Assembly: GCF_023973145.1 (NCBI RefSeq)
Contig: NZ_CP099546.1
Coordinates: forward strand, 434,001-498,000
Length of the DNA: 64,000 nucleotides
From: Natronosalvus vescus
GTDB lineage: Archaea; Halobacteriota; Halobacteria; Halobacteriales; Natrialbaceae
Direction: 5' to 3'
Position numbers and translations under genes: made by a program. The notes under the pieces are model-generated. The model ran no database searches and had not been told where the DNA came from. It was given only the letters and a program-made list of their open reading frames with translations. This document shows positions 49,120 through 56,824 of this stretch, in pieces (within the stretch, counting starts at the first letter, position 1; the number at the start of each line of letters is the position of its first letter).

Positions 49120-49521
49120 CTAGCCGTACAGCAATTGCTCGAGCTGGTGGCGTCGACGCTCGAGGTCGATCGCCGGCTCGACCGACGGCTCTGCGAGCAG
49201 CCGATCGAGGGCCAGTAAGGGGTCGGCCCCGGCCCGTTCGACGGCCTCGAGTGCGTCCTCGAGGGCCGAGCGGTTCGTCGCCAGCGACGCACACAGGCCG
49301 ATCGCGAGCGCGAGCGCCACGCCGGCCTCGCCGGTTGGGAACGACGAACTCAGCCGATCGAAGGCCACATCGTCCGTCGTGTCGGTGTCGGCGACCGGTT
49401 CGACGCGGAGACAGCGCGGACAGATCGCCGCCGCGTCGGCTTCGTCGGGCGCATATGCTCGAAGCGACGTGGGGACGGCGAACGAAATCGGGGTGGTGTC
49501 ACAGTCACAAGAATACATCAT
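49120..49521 (-). CDS. DUF6276 family protein
   Basis: The product is 133 residues. The N-terminus has C-rich segments (MYSCDCDTTPISFAVPTSLR and ICPRCLRVEP), consistent with a small zinc site, followed by a helical domain (AGVALALAIGLCASLATNRS, ALDRLLAEPSVEPAIDLERR). It matches the haloarchaeal DUF6276 family, function unknown. It lies directly downstream of atpD on the same strand (41-base gap), so it may be co-transcribed with the ATP synthase. Two adjacent ATGs at 49521/49518 are possible starts. Confidence 0.82.
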   Translation of the reverse strand: MMYSCDCDTTPISFAVPTSLRAYAPDEADAAAICPRCLRVEPVADTDTTDDVAFDRLSSSFPTGEAGVALALAIGLCASLATNRSALEDALEAVERAGADPLLALDRLLAEPSVEPAIDLERRRHQLEQLLYG

Positions 49522-49562
49522 CGAGAGAAAAACGGTGTTTCGCGGAGGTATTCGGTTGGGCG

Positions 49563-50273
49563 TCAGTTGGTTCCCGGGACGCCGCTCGCGGTTGCGGGTT
49601 CGCGCTCCTCGGCGTCGCGGAGGGCCTGGGCGGCTTCTTCCTCTTCTTCGGCTTCTTTCTTCTCTTTGATCTTCTTCAGCCGGAAGATCTCCTCGCGCTC
49701 TTGTTCCTCGAGTTTCTGCTCGATGAACTCCTTGTTCTCGTAGAGTTCCGGGAGGAGTTTGAACTCGAGGGCGTTGACGCGCCGTTTGGTGGTTTCGATC
49801 TCCCGGAGCATCTTCTTCATCGCTGTCTCGACCTCGGCGGCGAGGATGATGCTCTGGAGGAGCTCCTCGTAGGCCTCGGCGGCCTCGTCGATGCGGGCAG
49901 AGGTGCCCATGATCCCGTAGCCCCGCTGGTCGAGGCTCTTGGTCACTTTCGAGGACTCGATCTGGGGGACGACGACGCCCATGATGTTCTTCGACTCGGT
50001 CGTGATCTCGGGGTGTTCCTGCAGGGCCGCCGCCGCGCCACGAACGGCGACGTCACCCTCCATGGCCCGGGCCATGTTGATCGTCTTCTGGGCGCGCTCG
50101 TAGTCGTCCGAAAGCTCCCCGCGGACGTCCTGGGCCTGATCCAGAATGTCCATGAACTCCATGATGAGCCCGTCACGTTTCTTCTCGAGGGTTCCGTGCC
50201 CGCGCTCGGAGAGGTCGATGCGATCTTCGATCTGCATCAACTCTTTCCGGGTCGGTTTGACGTCCTTGGCCAT
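49563..50273 (-). CDS. atpD: A-type ATP synthase subunit D
   Basis: The product is 236 residues with the subunit D pattern [40 protein letters not shown] and, near the C-terminus, [20 protein letters not shown]. It forms the central rotor stalk with subunit F, transmitting rotation between the membrane and catalytic sectors. The final ~50 residues are an extra Glu/Lys-rich tail ([20 protein letters not shown]). No other atp gene lies within the window, so the operon either lies elsewhere or is split. Confidence 0.95.
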   Translation of the reverse strand: MAKDVKPTRKELMQIEDRIDLSERGHGTLEKKRDGLIMEFMDILDQAQDVRGELSDDYERAQKTINMARAMEGDVAVRGAAAALQEHPEITTESKNIMGVVVPQIESSKVTKSLDQRGYGIMGTSARIDEAAEAYEELLQSIILAAEVETAMKKMLREIETTKRRVNALEFKLLPELYENKEFIEQKLEEQEREEIFRLKKIKEKKEAEEEEEAAQALRDAEEREPATASGVPGTN

Positions 50274-50430
50274 CTTGTGGGGTGGTTGCGCCCGCAGTCG
50301 GATAACTGTTTACAGTTGTGTTCGCCGACTCACCGGCGGGCTACCCCGATTCATGCGAGTACTATCGTGGTCCTGCACGTCAGTGTACATCTGCTTGTCA
50401 GGCGTATCGACGATCAGTGTGTACATCGTT

Positions 50431-50883
50431 TCAGTTGGTACTATTGTCGTCTTCGGCCGTGAGCGCACGCTCTCGTAGCTCCCGTCCCCGTTCTGAATCT
50501 ACCTCGAGGTCGGGAACCGGTGTCGGCCGTCCATCGGTATCGATCGCGACGTACGTGAAACTCGATTCCGTCGTCTTCTCGGTCGCCCCCGTCCGGGGCT
50601 CTTCGCGCCAGGCACGGATGCGAACACGGACGCTCGAGGTACCGGCGGCGTACACGTAGGCCTCGACGAGCGCCGTGTCGCCGATCCCGATCGGTCGCTC
50701 GAAGTCGAGTTCGTTCACCTGGGCGGTCACGCATGTTTCGCCGGCAAAACGCATCGCACTCATCGCGCCGACCTCGTCGATCCACTTCATCAGGTTGCCG
50801 CCGTGGAGGGTCTCGTTGTTGTTCGCGTGGTTGGGCTGGACGCGAAATCGGTTCCGGATGTGGGTGTCGAGCACCGTTGGCAT
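50431..50883 (-). CDS. Acyl-CoA thioesterase (hotdog fold)
   Basis: The product is 150 residues, MPTVLDTHIRNRFRVQPNHA. Hotdog-family motifs: PNHANNNETLHGGNLMKWID, then ARFAGETCVTAQVNELDFER-like order and VRVRIRAWREEPRTGATEKT. It hydrolyses fatty acyl-CoA esters in the cytosol. The Met at 50883 is chosen because the open frame upstream is made only of the 51-bp tandem repeat (His/Thr/Tyr-rich) and is not coding. The repeat lies in its promoter region. Confidence 0.9.
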   Translation of the reverse strand: MPTVLDTHIRNRFRVQPNHANNNETLHGGNLMKWIDEVGAMSAMRFAGETCVTAQVNELDFERPIGIGDTALVEAYVYAAGTSSVRVRIRAWREEPRTGATEKTTESSFTYVAIDTDGRPTPVPDLEVDSERGRELRERALTAEDDNSTN

Positions 50884-50920
50884 GCCTTTCGATACCACGG
50901 CGTTGATAGTGAGCGTGTGG

Positions 50921-51022
50921 GTGTGGTGTGTAGATGCGGTATGTGGTGTGAGGGTGTAGATGTAGTGTGCAGTGTGGTGTGTAGATGCAGTATGCAGTGT
51001 GAGGGTGTGGATGCGGTATGCG
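50921..51022. repeat. 51-bp imperfect tandem repeat, two copies
   Basis: Unit 1 is 50921-50971 and unit 2 is 50972-51022, each beginning gtgtggtgtgtagatgc. The units differ at several positions. The repeat is GT-rich on the plus strand and lies 38 bases upstream of the thioesterase start. Because 51 is a multiple of three, it opens an artefactual coding frame. It could be a promoter-associated minisatellite. Confidence 0.7.
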
Positions 51023-51111
51023 GGTGACAAACCGGTACTCGAGCGATGGCACGGCTCGGAACGACACCGCGGCTCGAGCTAACGGATTTCTCGACTCCCC
51101 GTACCGAGTCC

Positions 51112-52170
51112 TCAGCTATCCCGACCCAACTCAGCCAGCAGATGGCCGACGTGAATCCGGTCGCTCGCTCCTTCGGTCATCTCGAATTCGATGTCGGCGA
51201 CCAGCCGGTGGATACGCGCCAGTTCCCGACCCTGGTAGCGCTTTCTCGCCACCGACAGCACCTCCTCGAGCACCTCACCGCCGTCGAGGCCCTCGTCCAC
51301 GAGGAGGTCGTCGAGGGTCGAGCGGGCGTCGGTGAACGCCCCAGTTTCGGCGTCCTCGAGCATCGACTCGATTTCGTCGGCGTAGCCGACCGTCCCGATC
51401 GTCTCGTAGGCCGTCGTCATCGTGATCTCGCCTTCGGTCTCGGCGGTCGTCTGGGCGGCCAAGATCGCCTGTCGGAGGTTCCCGTCGGCGTAGCCGGCGA
51501 CGAACTCGAGGCCATCTCGTTCGTAGTCGACGTCTTCGGCCTCGACGATGCGCTTCAGGACGGTCACGGTCTCTTCGCTCGTGGGCGCGCGCATCGAGAC
51601 GGGGAAACACCGCGAGCGGATCGGCGGGATGAGTTTCGTGGGCTGGCGGGTGGCGATCACGAACTGGGTCGTCCGGTGGTGTTGCTCCATGATCCGGCGC
51701 AACGCCTGCTGGAAGTCCTCGCGGACGTCCTCGGCGTTGTCGAGTAGGACTGTCTTGTAGGTGCCCGACACGGGGGCGTAGCTCGCGGACTCCTTGAGGA
51801 CGTGGTTGATCATGTCGCGTTTGGACATCGCGGAACGGCCGGTCAGAAAGCTCGCAAAGCGGGGATCGTTCTTGATCTCGGTTTTCGTCCGGCCGAAGAA
51901 GTCGGCGACGTTGATGATGATCAGGTCGTTGTCCGGATTACCGCCGGACGGGGTCTGGCGCTCCCCGGAGTCGTCCACGGACGACTCCGGAACTCCGTGG
52001 GCTGCCGCCGCGAGTGCCTTCGCCGCCGCCGTCTTCCCGCTTCCCGGCGGGCCCTGGAGGATGAGGTTGATCGGCTCCTCGACAGCTCGTTCGAGATAGC
52101 GTCGGGCGTCGTCCTGTGGCAACTCCTCGAGGGTCGGCGCGTAGGTCTCCGTCCACAGCGGCGCGTCCAT
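51112..52170 (-). CDS. rfcC: Replication factor C small-subunit-like clamp loader ATPase
   Basis: The product is 352 residues. Walker A is QGPPGSGKTAAAKAL, sensor-1 region VIATRQPTKLIPPIRSRCFP and the SRC motif (RSRC) fit the RFC small subunit family. Walker B reads VLLDNAEDVREDFQ, that is DNAE instead of the usual DEAD/DEAE. Residues ~60-80 carry a Ser/Gly-rich insertion. It loads the PCNA clamp on DNA together with other RFC subunits. The name rfcC is by analogy to the second small subunit of haloarchaea and is tentative. Confidence 0.8.
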   Translation of the reverse strand: MDAPLWTETYAPTLEELPQDDARRYLERAVEEPINLILQGPPGSGKTAAAKALAAAAHGVPESSVDDSGERQTPSGGNPDNDLIIINVADFFGRTKTEIKNDPRFASFLTGRSAMSKRDMINHVLKESASYAPVSGTYKTVLLDNAEDVREDFQQALRRIMEQHHRTTQFVIATRQPTKLIPPIRSRCFPVSMRAPTSEETVTVLKRIVEAEDVDYERDGLEFVAGYADGNLRQAILAAQTTAETEGEITMTTAYETIGTVGYADEIESMLEDAETGAFTDARSTLDDLLVDEGLDGGEVLEEVLSVARKRYQGRELARIHRLVADIEFEMTEGASDRIHVGHLLAELGRDS

Positions 52171-52308
52171 CGAACTGGCGTAGGGTCGGTGGCGGTAAGA
52201 ATCGGTCGGTTACCGCTGGATGTCGTAGGTGTTGTTCCAGGCGTGGCCTGCAGCGCGAAATCGGACGCAACCGCCTGTTTTCGCCATCAGTTCGGGCCTA
52301 GAACGCCA

Positions 52309-53415
52309 CTAGTCTTCGGACAGTTCGTCGTCGCTCGAGGTGATCGCCGCTTCGATCCGGTCGCCTTCGATGGTGATCGGATCGGCGTCCGGGAAGCCAG
52401 TTTCCTCGTCGTACCCGCCGGGTTCGCCGGCATAGAGGACAACGTACAGCGTCTCGTCGCCGGCCTCGGCGTCGAACTCGATGGTGACGTTCTCGTTGTC
52501 GCCGGCCGAGAGATTCTCGCTCGTTCCACGCAATGCGTTATCTTCGTTTTCGACGGTCAGGAACCCGTCTTCGGGGAGCGACGCGTTGACGACGGCAGCC
52601 GATTCGTTCGCTTCGAGTATCTCGAGTGACGGTTCGATGTCGTACGCCACTGCGAGGACGCTCAGCGCGCCGTGGCCGGTCGTGTAGACGCCGATGGTTC
52701 GGTCGCCGGGTTCGAGGTCGGCAGTGTCGATCTCGAAGACGACGGTGCTGGTCTCCTCGGCCTCGAGTTCGACGATACTTCGCTCGCGAACCTCGCCGTC
52801 GACGCGCAGGTCGACGTGTTGGCGGGTCTCGACGTCGGTTGGGTTCCGAATTTCGGCACGGATCTCGACCGTCTCGTTGGTCGTTGCCGTCGAGGGAACG
52901 TCGATTGATTCGACGTGGAAGGAGTCCGTGGCGATGTCGGTGTCGTTGCTGGTGAGGGTCACGCTCGCCCGATCGCTTACGGGATAGCCGTTTTCGATGT
53001 AGGGGCGGTCTTCCTCGCCGTCGCTCGTTTCGAACGCGTAGGTGCCATCACCCGTCGTATCCTGGTGAACAGTTGCCGTCAACTGTCCGAGCAAGTCACC
53101 TGAATCGTCCTCGTTTTGCTCGATTGTGACGTTCTCGTGGCTTCCAGCCCCGAGATGTTCGGAGACGGCGACGCGCTCGCCGGCGCTGTTCGTGATCACC
53201 ACGAATCCGCCGTCCGAGAGCGACACTGATTCGATTTCGACATTGGTGCCGTTGGTGGTCTGATCCTCGAACGTGATCGTCGCTTCGGGTTGGTCGTCGA
53301 CGCCCATGATCGCTGGTGCCTGTCCGATGACGACGACGGCCGCGACGACGACGGCGACTGTACCCAGTATCGCGACGAGGAGTTTGAGGGTGCTGAATGT
53401 AACGCTCGGACTCAT
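52309..53415 (-). CDS. Secreted DUF7282/CARDB-domain surface protein
   Basis: The product is 368 residues with an N-terminal signal anchor (LKLLVAILGTVAVVVAAVVV). Three beta domains follow: a DUF7282-type domain (VEIESVSLSDGGFVVITNSA), a CARDB-like central domain (SIDVPSTATTNETVEIRAEI) and a second DUF7282-like domain (NASLPEDGFLTVENEDNALR). It ends in an acidic tail without a PGF-CTERM signal. It is probably attached to or held near the S-layer; its partner is unknown. Divergent from rnz. Confidence 0.85.
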   Translation of the reverse strand: MSPSVTFSTLKLLVAILGTVAVVVAAVVVIGQAPAIMGVDDQPEATITFEDQTTNGTNVEIESVSLSDGGFVVITNSAGERVAVSEHLGAGSHENVTIEQNEDDSGDLLGQLTATVHQDTTGDGTYAFETSDGEEDRPYIENGYPVSDRASVTLTSNDTDIATDSFHVESIDVPSTATTNETVEIRAEIRNPTDVETRQHVDLRVDGEVRERSIVELEAEETSTVVFEIDTADLEPGDRTIGVYTTGHGALSVLAVAYDIEPSLEILEANESAAVVNASLPEDGFLTVENEDNALRGTSENLSAGDNENVTIEFDAEAGDETLYVVLYAGEPGGYDEETGFPDADPITIEGDRIEAAITSSDDELSED

Positions 53416-53719
53416 CGGGTGTGACAGTTATGGTACCGTACAACGGCATCCGGGTAAAGTGATTCGTTCGTTCCACTGGTGAACGCTCGAGTAGTTGTCA
53501 GTTACTGGTCGTCGGACGATTCGAACACACTCCGGTGATCGAGGGTGTGTCACTCGTGGTCTGGCGTCGGTTCTCCCTGGTCGCCACCTGGAATCAGTTG
53601 TATGCTGCTCCTGTGCGCACCTGCGGTTCAGCAGGCGTACGCGACACGTGGTTTCCCGGGGCGTCCTCGAGACGAGTCCTGATCCGAAGCGGGTTTAATC
53701 GACGCGGACAGAGACGGTG
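53416..53719. other. Divergent intergenic region between the surface protein and rnz
   Basis: About 300 bases without a coding frame of its own. TATA-like gggtttaatc (53691-53700) lies about 25 bases upstream of rnz. The minus-strand promoter of the DUF7282 gene should lie near 53430-53450. No repeats are recognised. Confidence 0.5.
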
Positions 53720-54646
53720 ATGATGCAACTGTCAGTCACCTTTCTGGGGACGAGTGGCGCGATTCCGACCACGACGCGGAATCCGAGCAGTCTCTTCGTC
53801 GCCCGCGAGGGTGACCAGTTGTTGTTCGACGCCGGGGAGGGAACCCAGCGACAGATGATGCGCTGTGGAACCGGCTTTGCCATCTCCCACGTGTTCGTCA
53901 CCCACTGCCACGGCGATCACGTCCTGGGCATCCCTGGCTTGCTCCAGACGATGGACTTCAACGACCGGGAAGACCCCCTGTCGATCCACTGTCCGCATGG
54001 CACCCGCCGCCAGATTCGCTCGCTCGTCTCGCTACTCGGCAATCGCCCGTCGTTCCCGGTTCGAATCAACGAAGTGAGTGGCGGCGACCTCGCCTACCGC
54101 GGCGACGACTACGAGGTTCGGACGTTCGACACCGATCACGACACCAGGTCGATCGGTTACGCGCTGATCGAGGACGAGCGAAAGGGTCGGTTCGACCGCG
54201 AGCGCGCCGAAGAGCTGGGCGTCCCCGTTGGGCCGGCCTTCTCCCGGCTCCACGAAGGCAAGTCGGTCGAGCTCGAGAACGGTACCGTCGTCGAACCCGA
54301 GCAGGTCGTCGGCGACCCGCGACCGGGCCGAACGGTGGTTTACACCGGCGACACTCGTCCCACGGAGGCGACCGTCGACGTCGCAGACGAACCGGATCTC
54401 CTGATCCACGACGCGACGTTCGCCGACGACCGGGTCGACCGGGCGGCGGACACCGCCCACTCGACGGCTCGTCAGGCCGCCAGAATCGCAAATCGAGCCG
54501 GTGCGAAACGCCTCGCCCTCGTCCACCTCTCCTCGCGGTACGCTGGCCGTTCGAGCGCCCACCTCGAGGAAGCCCGTGAGGTGTTCGAGCGCGAGGTATT
54601 GATCCCCGACGACGGCGACCACCTCGAGATTCCACACCAGGACTGA
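53720..54646 (+). CDS. rnz: Ribonuclease Z
   Basis: The product is 308 residues. The metallo-beta-lactamase motif THCHGDHVLGIPGLLQTMDF (HxHxDH) binds two Zn ions, with further ligands in TFDTDHDTRSIGYAL and VVYTGDTRPTEATVD. LGTSGAIPTTTRNPSS is the tRNase Z N-terminal signature. It cleaves the 3' trailer of tRNA precursors; such cleavage would free the three tRNAs in this window from their repeat-bearing 3' flanks. Starts at 53717 (GTG), 53720 and 53723 are all possible. Confidence 0.95.
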   Translation: MMQLSVTFLGTSGAIPTTTRNPSSLFVAREGDQLLFDAGEGTQRQMMRCGTGFAISHVFVTHCHGDHVLGIPGLLQTMDFNDREDPLSIHCPHGTRRQIRSLVSLLGNRPSFPVRINEVSGGDLAYRGDDYEVRTFDTDHDTRSIGYALIEDERKGRFDRERAEELGVPVGPAFSRLHEGKSVELENGTVVEPEQVVGDPRPGRTVVYTGDTRPTEATVDVADEPDLLIHDATFADDRVDRAADTAHSTARQAARIANRAGAKRLALVHLSSRYAGRSSAHLEEAREVFEREVLIPDDGDHLEIPHQD

Positions 54647-54867
54647 TCCAGTACCGGTGCTCTCGCCCTCTCGAGTAGCCATCGGGATCGCTCGAACTCG
54701 ATGGGGACGAATGCACCAACTCGAGGCCTGGCACGGACGTGGTGAACGGTTTCATTGTGTGAAACGGTCTTATTCCCGGGATAGGCACAGTTTCATACTG
54801 TCGTATTCTCATTTCAAACCATAGTTATGTAACACAACGTGCTTCGAGAAGCCATGGTGAGTCTTTC

Positions 54868-55515
54868 GTGCTCGAATTCCTGAGTCAGTTCACCGACATC
54901 ATCTTTCCAGCCGTATACATTCTGTTCTTCATCGGAACGCTTGGCGTGCTCGCGCTCGCCCACTGGGGAGTGGCTCGGCAGGTCTGGCTGGCGGGCTTCT
55001 TTGCCACCCTGATCGCGGTAACGCTGGTTGGGATGCCGCTGTTGCCCGTCGTCGAGATGCACAAATTCGCCCAGCCCTCCGACGAGGAGGAAACGTACTA
55101 CGAAATCCGCGTCGTCGACGCTGCGGGCAACGAGATCGAACTCGACGACCGTGCAACGCCGCCGATGACTGGAACGCGAACGTCGACGGTGGCTGGCGAG
55201 ATGGCCAACGATTACACCGACGAGGAACGCCTCGAGTTGGGTGGATTCTACCTCGAGGCGATACAGGAGTATCGGGGGATGATCGAGGCGGGCGGGCCGC
55301 CGGCCTACGAGCGCCTGCAGCCGCCACGGTACGTCGACGACCACCAGTGGACGGCTGACGAACTCGAGGACTACGAGGAGTTCGAAGCCATTCACATCTA
55401 CGAGCGAACCGTGATCTACACGGACGACAACACGGCCGTTGCATCGAACGAGGAACGCCACCGCGTCACGATCGACGTGGCAAACGAGACCGTTACGGAG
55501 CCTGAACAGACATGA
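54868..55515 (+). CDS. Membrane protein with two TM segments, partner of the HTTM-DCC protein
   Basis: The product is 215 residues from a GTG at 54868. Two N-terminal TM segments (IIFPAVYILFFIGTLGVLAL and WLAGFFATLIAVTLVGMPLL) precede an extracytoplasmic domain of ~145 residues (AQPSDEEETYYEIRVVDAAG to HRVTIDVANETVTEPEQT) with many Tyr, Glu and Asp and no Cys. No family is recognised. It overlaps the next gene by 4 bases (ATGA), so the two proteins are made together and probably form a complex. Confidence 0.75.
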   Translation: MLEFLSQFTDIIFPAVYILFFIGTLGVLALAHWGVARQVWLAGFFATLIAVTLVGMPLLPVVEMHKFAQPSDEEETYYEIRVVDAAGNEIELDDRATPPMTGTRTSTVAGEMANDYTDEERLELGGFYLEAIQEYRGMIEAGGPPAYERLQPPRYVDDHQWTADELEDYEEFEAIHIYERTVIYTDDNTAVASNEERHRVTIDVANETVTEPEQT

Positions 55516-56774
55516 GCGCGTTCATCAACTATTTTGCCGACGAGACCCGATCATCCCCAATCAACCTCGCCGTCGTTCGCGTCCTCGTGGGTGCGTACGT
55601 GCTGTGGCGGGTCGTTTCGCTCGACTGGGGGTTCTACCAGGAGTGGCCCCGTCACTTCAACCCACCAATTGACTTTCTGCACCAGGATCTCTTCCTGACG
55701 ATGTTGGGCTACCAGCAGTGGGTCGTCGCCGCGTTGCTGATCGGGTTCATCGTCGGGTACCGAACCCGTTGGACGGGCGGACTTTCGAGTCTGCTGTTGA
55801 TGCACATGCTGTCGGTCAAGTCGACGCTCTATCTGGCTGGCACCGTCGAATCGCTGTTCGTCTGTGCGTACATCATCCTCATGTTCGCCCTGTTCCACGA
55901 CACCGACGACGACGTCCTCTCGGTCGACGCGATTCGTCGAACGGGGGAACAGTCTCTCGAGGAGTTAAACGCGTTCCTCAAGAGCGATCCTGAGCGGACG
56001 TACCGCGTGCGCGTGCTCAAGTGGAGCCTTCTCGCCGTCGCCATCATCTACGTCGGGTCGGCGTGGGGGAAGTTCCTGAACGGCCCAATCGACATCTGGC
56101 TGTCGGGTGCTAACCTCCAGCGTGACATCCTGTTCAACCGGGAACTGACCGGTATCGAACGGCCGCTCGCCGTACCGTTCGTCGAGAACGAACTGTTGGC
56201 GTGGATCGGTTTCGTCGGCACCGCGCTGGTACAGGTGTCGCTGCTCGTCGCGGTCGTACTTGGGGTATCGATCACGCTGCCCGTACTCGGCCTGATCGGC
56301 TTCCATCTCTCCGTCATCGCGATGCTCGGGCTCTACTTTATCGACATGATCCTCGTCCTCTCGCTGTTTGCTGCCTGGGACGTCGCTTATCGACGGCTCG
56401 CCGCGAGCGAAGACGACACCGTCCAGGTGGTGTACGACGAGCGCTGTTACTTCTGTGCTCGCAGCCTCTACCCGTTCAAACACCTCGACGTCAACGACTC
56501 GGTGCAGTTTTACTCCCAGTCCGACGTCCCCCGTGAACTGATCGATCGGGACGACGTCGACCTCGAAAAAGAGCTGTACCTGTTCCACGACGGCGAGGCC
56601 TACGGCGGCTACGAGGCGTTTCGACAGCTGTTCGCGCAGTTCCGGGTCTTCCTCCCGCTGACGCTCCTGATGGCGTTGCCGCCGGTCAGAATGGTTGGAA
56701 ACCGCGTGTACGCCTACATCGCCCGCAACCGAAGTCGCCACTTCGTCTGTAGTATCGACGCAGAGCAGTCCTGA
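55512..56774 (+). CDS. HTTM-domain membrane protein fused to a DCC (DUF393) thiol domain
   Basis: The product is 420 residues. Residues ~15-290 contain an HTTM-type membrane domain (vitamin K carboxylase/SdpB-like), with NLAVVRVLVGAYVLWRVVSL and many further TM segments. Residues ~300-400 are a DCC-family domain: VQVVYDERCYFCARSLYPFK has a CxxC pair (Cys312, Cys315), the thioredoxin-like active site of this family. Membrane thiol redox chemistry is inferred; no biochemical role is established. It is coupled by an ATGA overlap to the preceding membrane protein gene. Confidence 0.88.
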   Translation: MSAFINYFADETRSSPINLAVVRVLVGAYVLWRVVSLDWGFYQEWPRHFNPPIDFLHQDLFLTMLGYQQWVVAALLIGFIVGYRTRWTGGLSSLLLMHMLSVKSTLYLAGTVESLFVCAYIILMFALFHDTDDDVLSVDAIRRTGEQSLEELNAFLKSDPERTYRVRVLKWSLLAVAIIYVGSAWGKFLNGPIDIWLSGANLQRDILFNRELTGIERPLAVPFVENELLAWIGFVGTALVQVSLLVAVVLGVSITLPVLGLIGFHLSVIAMLGLYFIDMILVLSLFAAWDVAYRRLAASEDDTVQVVYDERCYFCARSLYPFKHLDVNDSVQFYSQSDVPRELIDRDDVDLEKELYLFHDGEAYGGYEAFRQLFAQFRVFLPLTLLMALPPVRMVGNRVYAYIARNRSRHFVCSIDAEQS

Positions 56775-56794
56775 TCGAGTCGACCCGCGTCGGA

Positions 56795-56800
56795 TTTATA
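56795..56800 (+). promoter_or_regulatory. TATA box of the DUF460 gene
   Basis: The sequence tttata lies 25-30 bases upstream of the GTG at 56825. It is the only AT-rich block in the gap after the HTTM-DCC gene. Confidence 0.55.
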
Positions 56801-56824
56801 CCTCGTTCGCCCCTATGGCCTTCC

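Noticed and set aside
50884-51030. N-terminal extension of the thioesterase frame
   Set aside because: Consists only of translated 51-bp tandem repeats, absent from the hotdog family.
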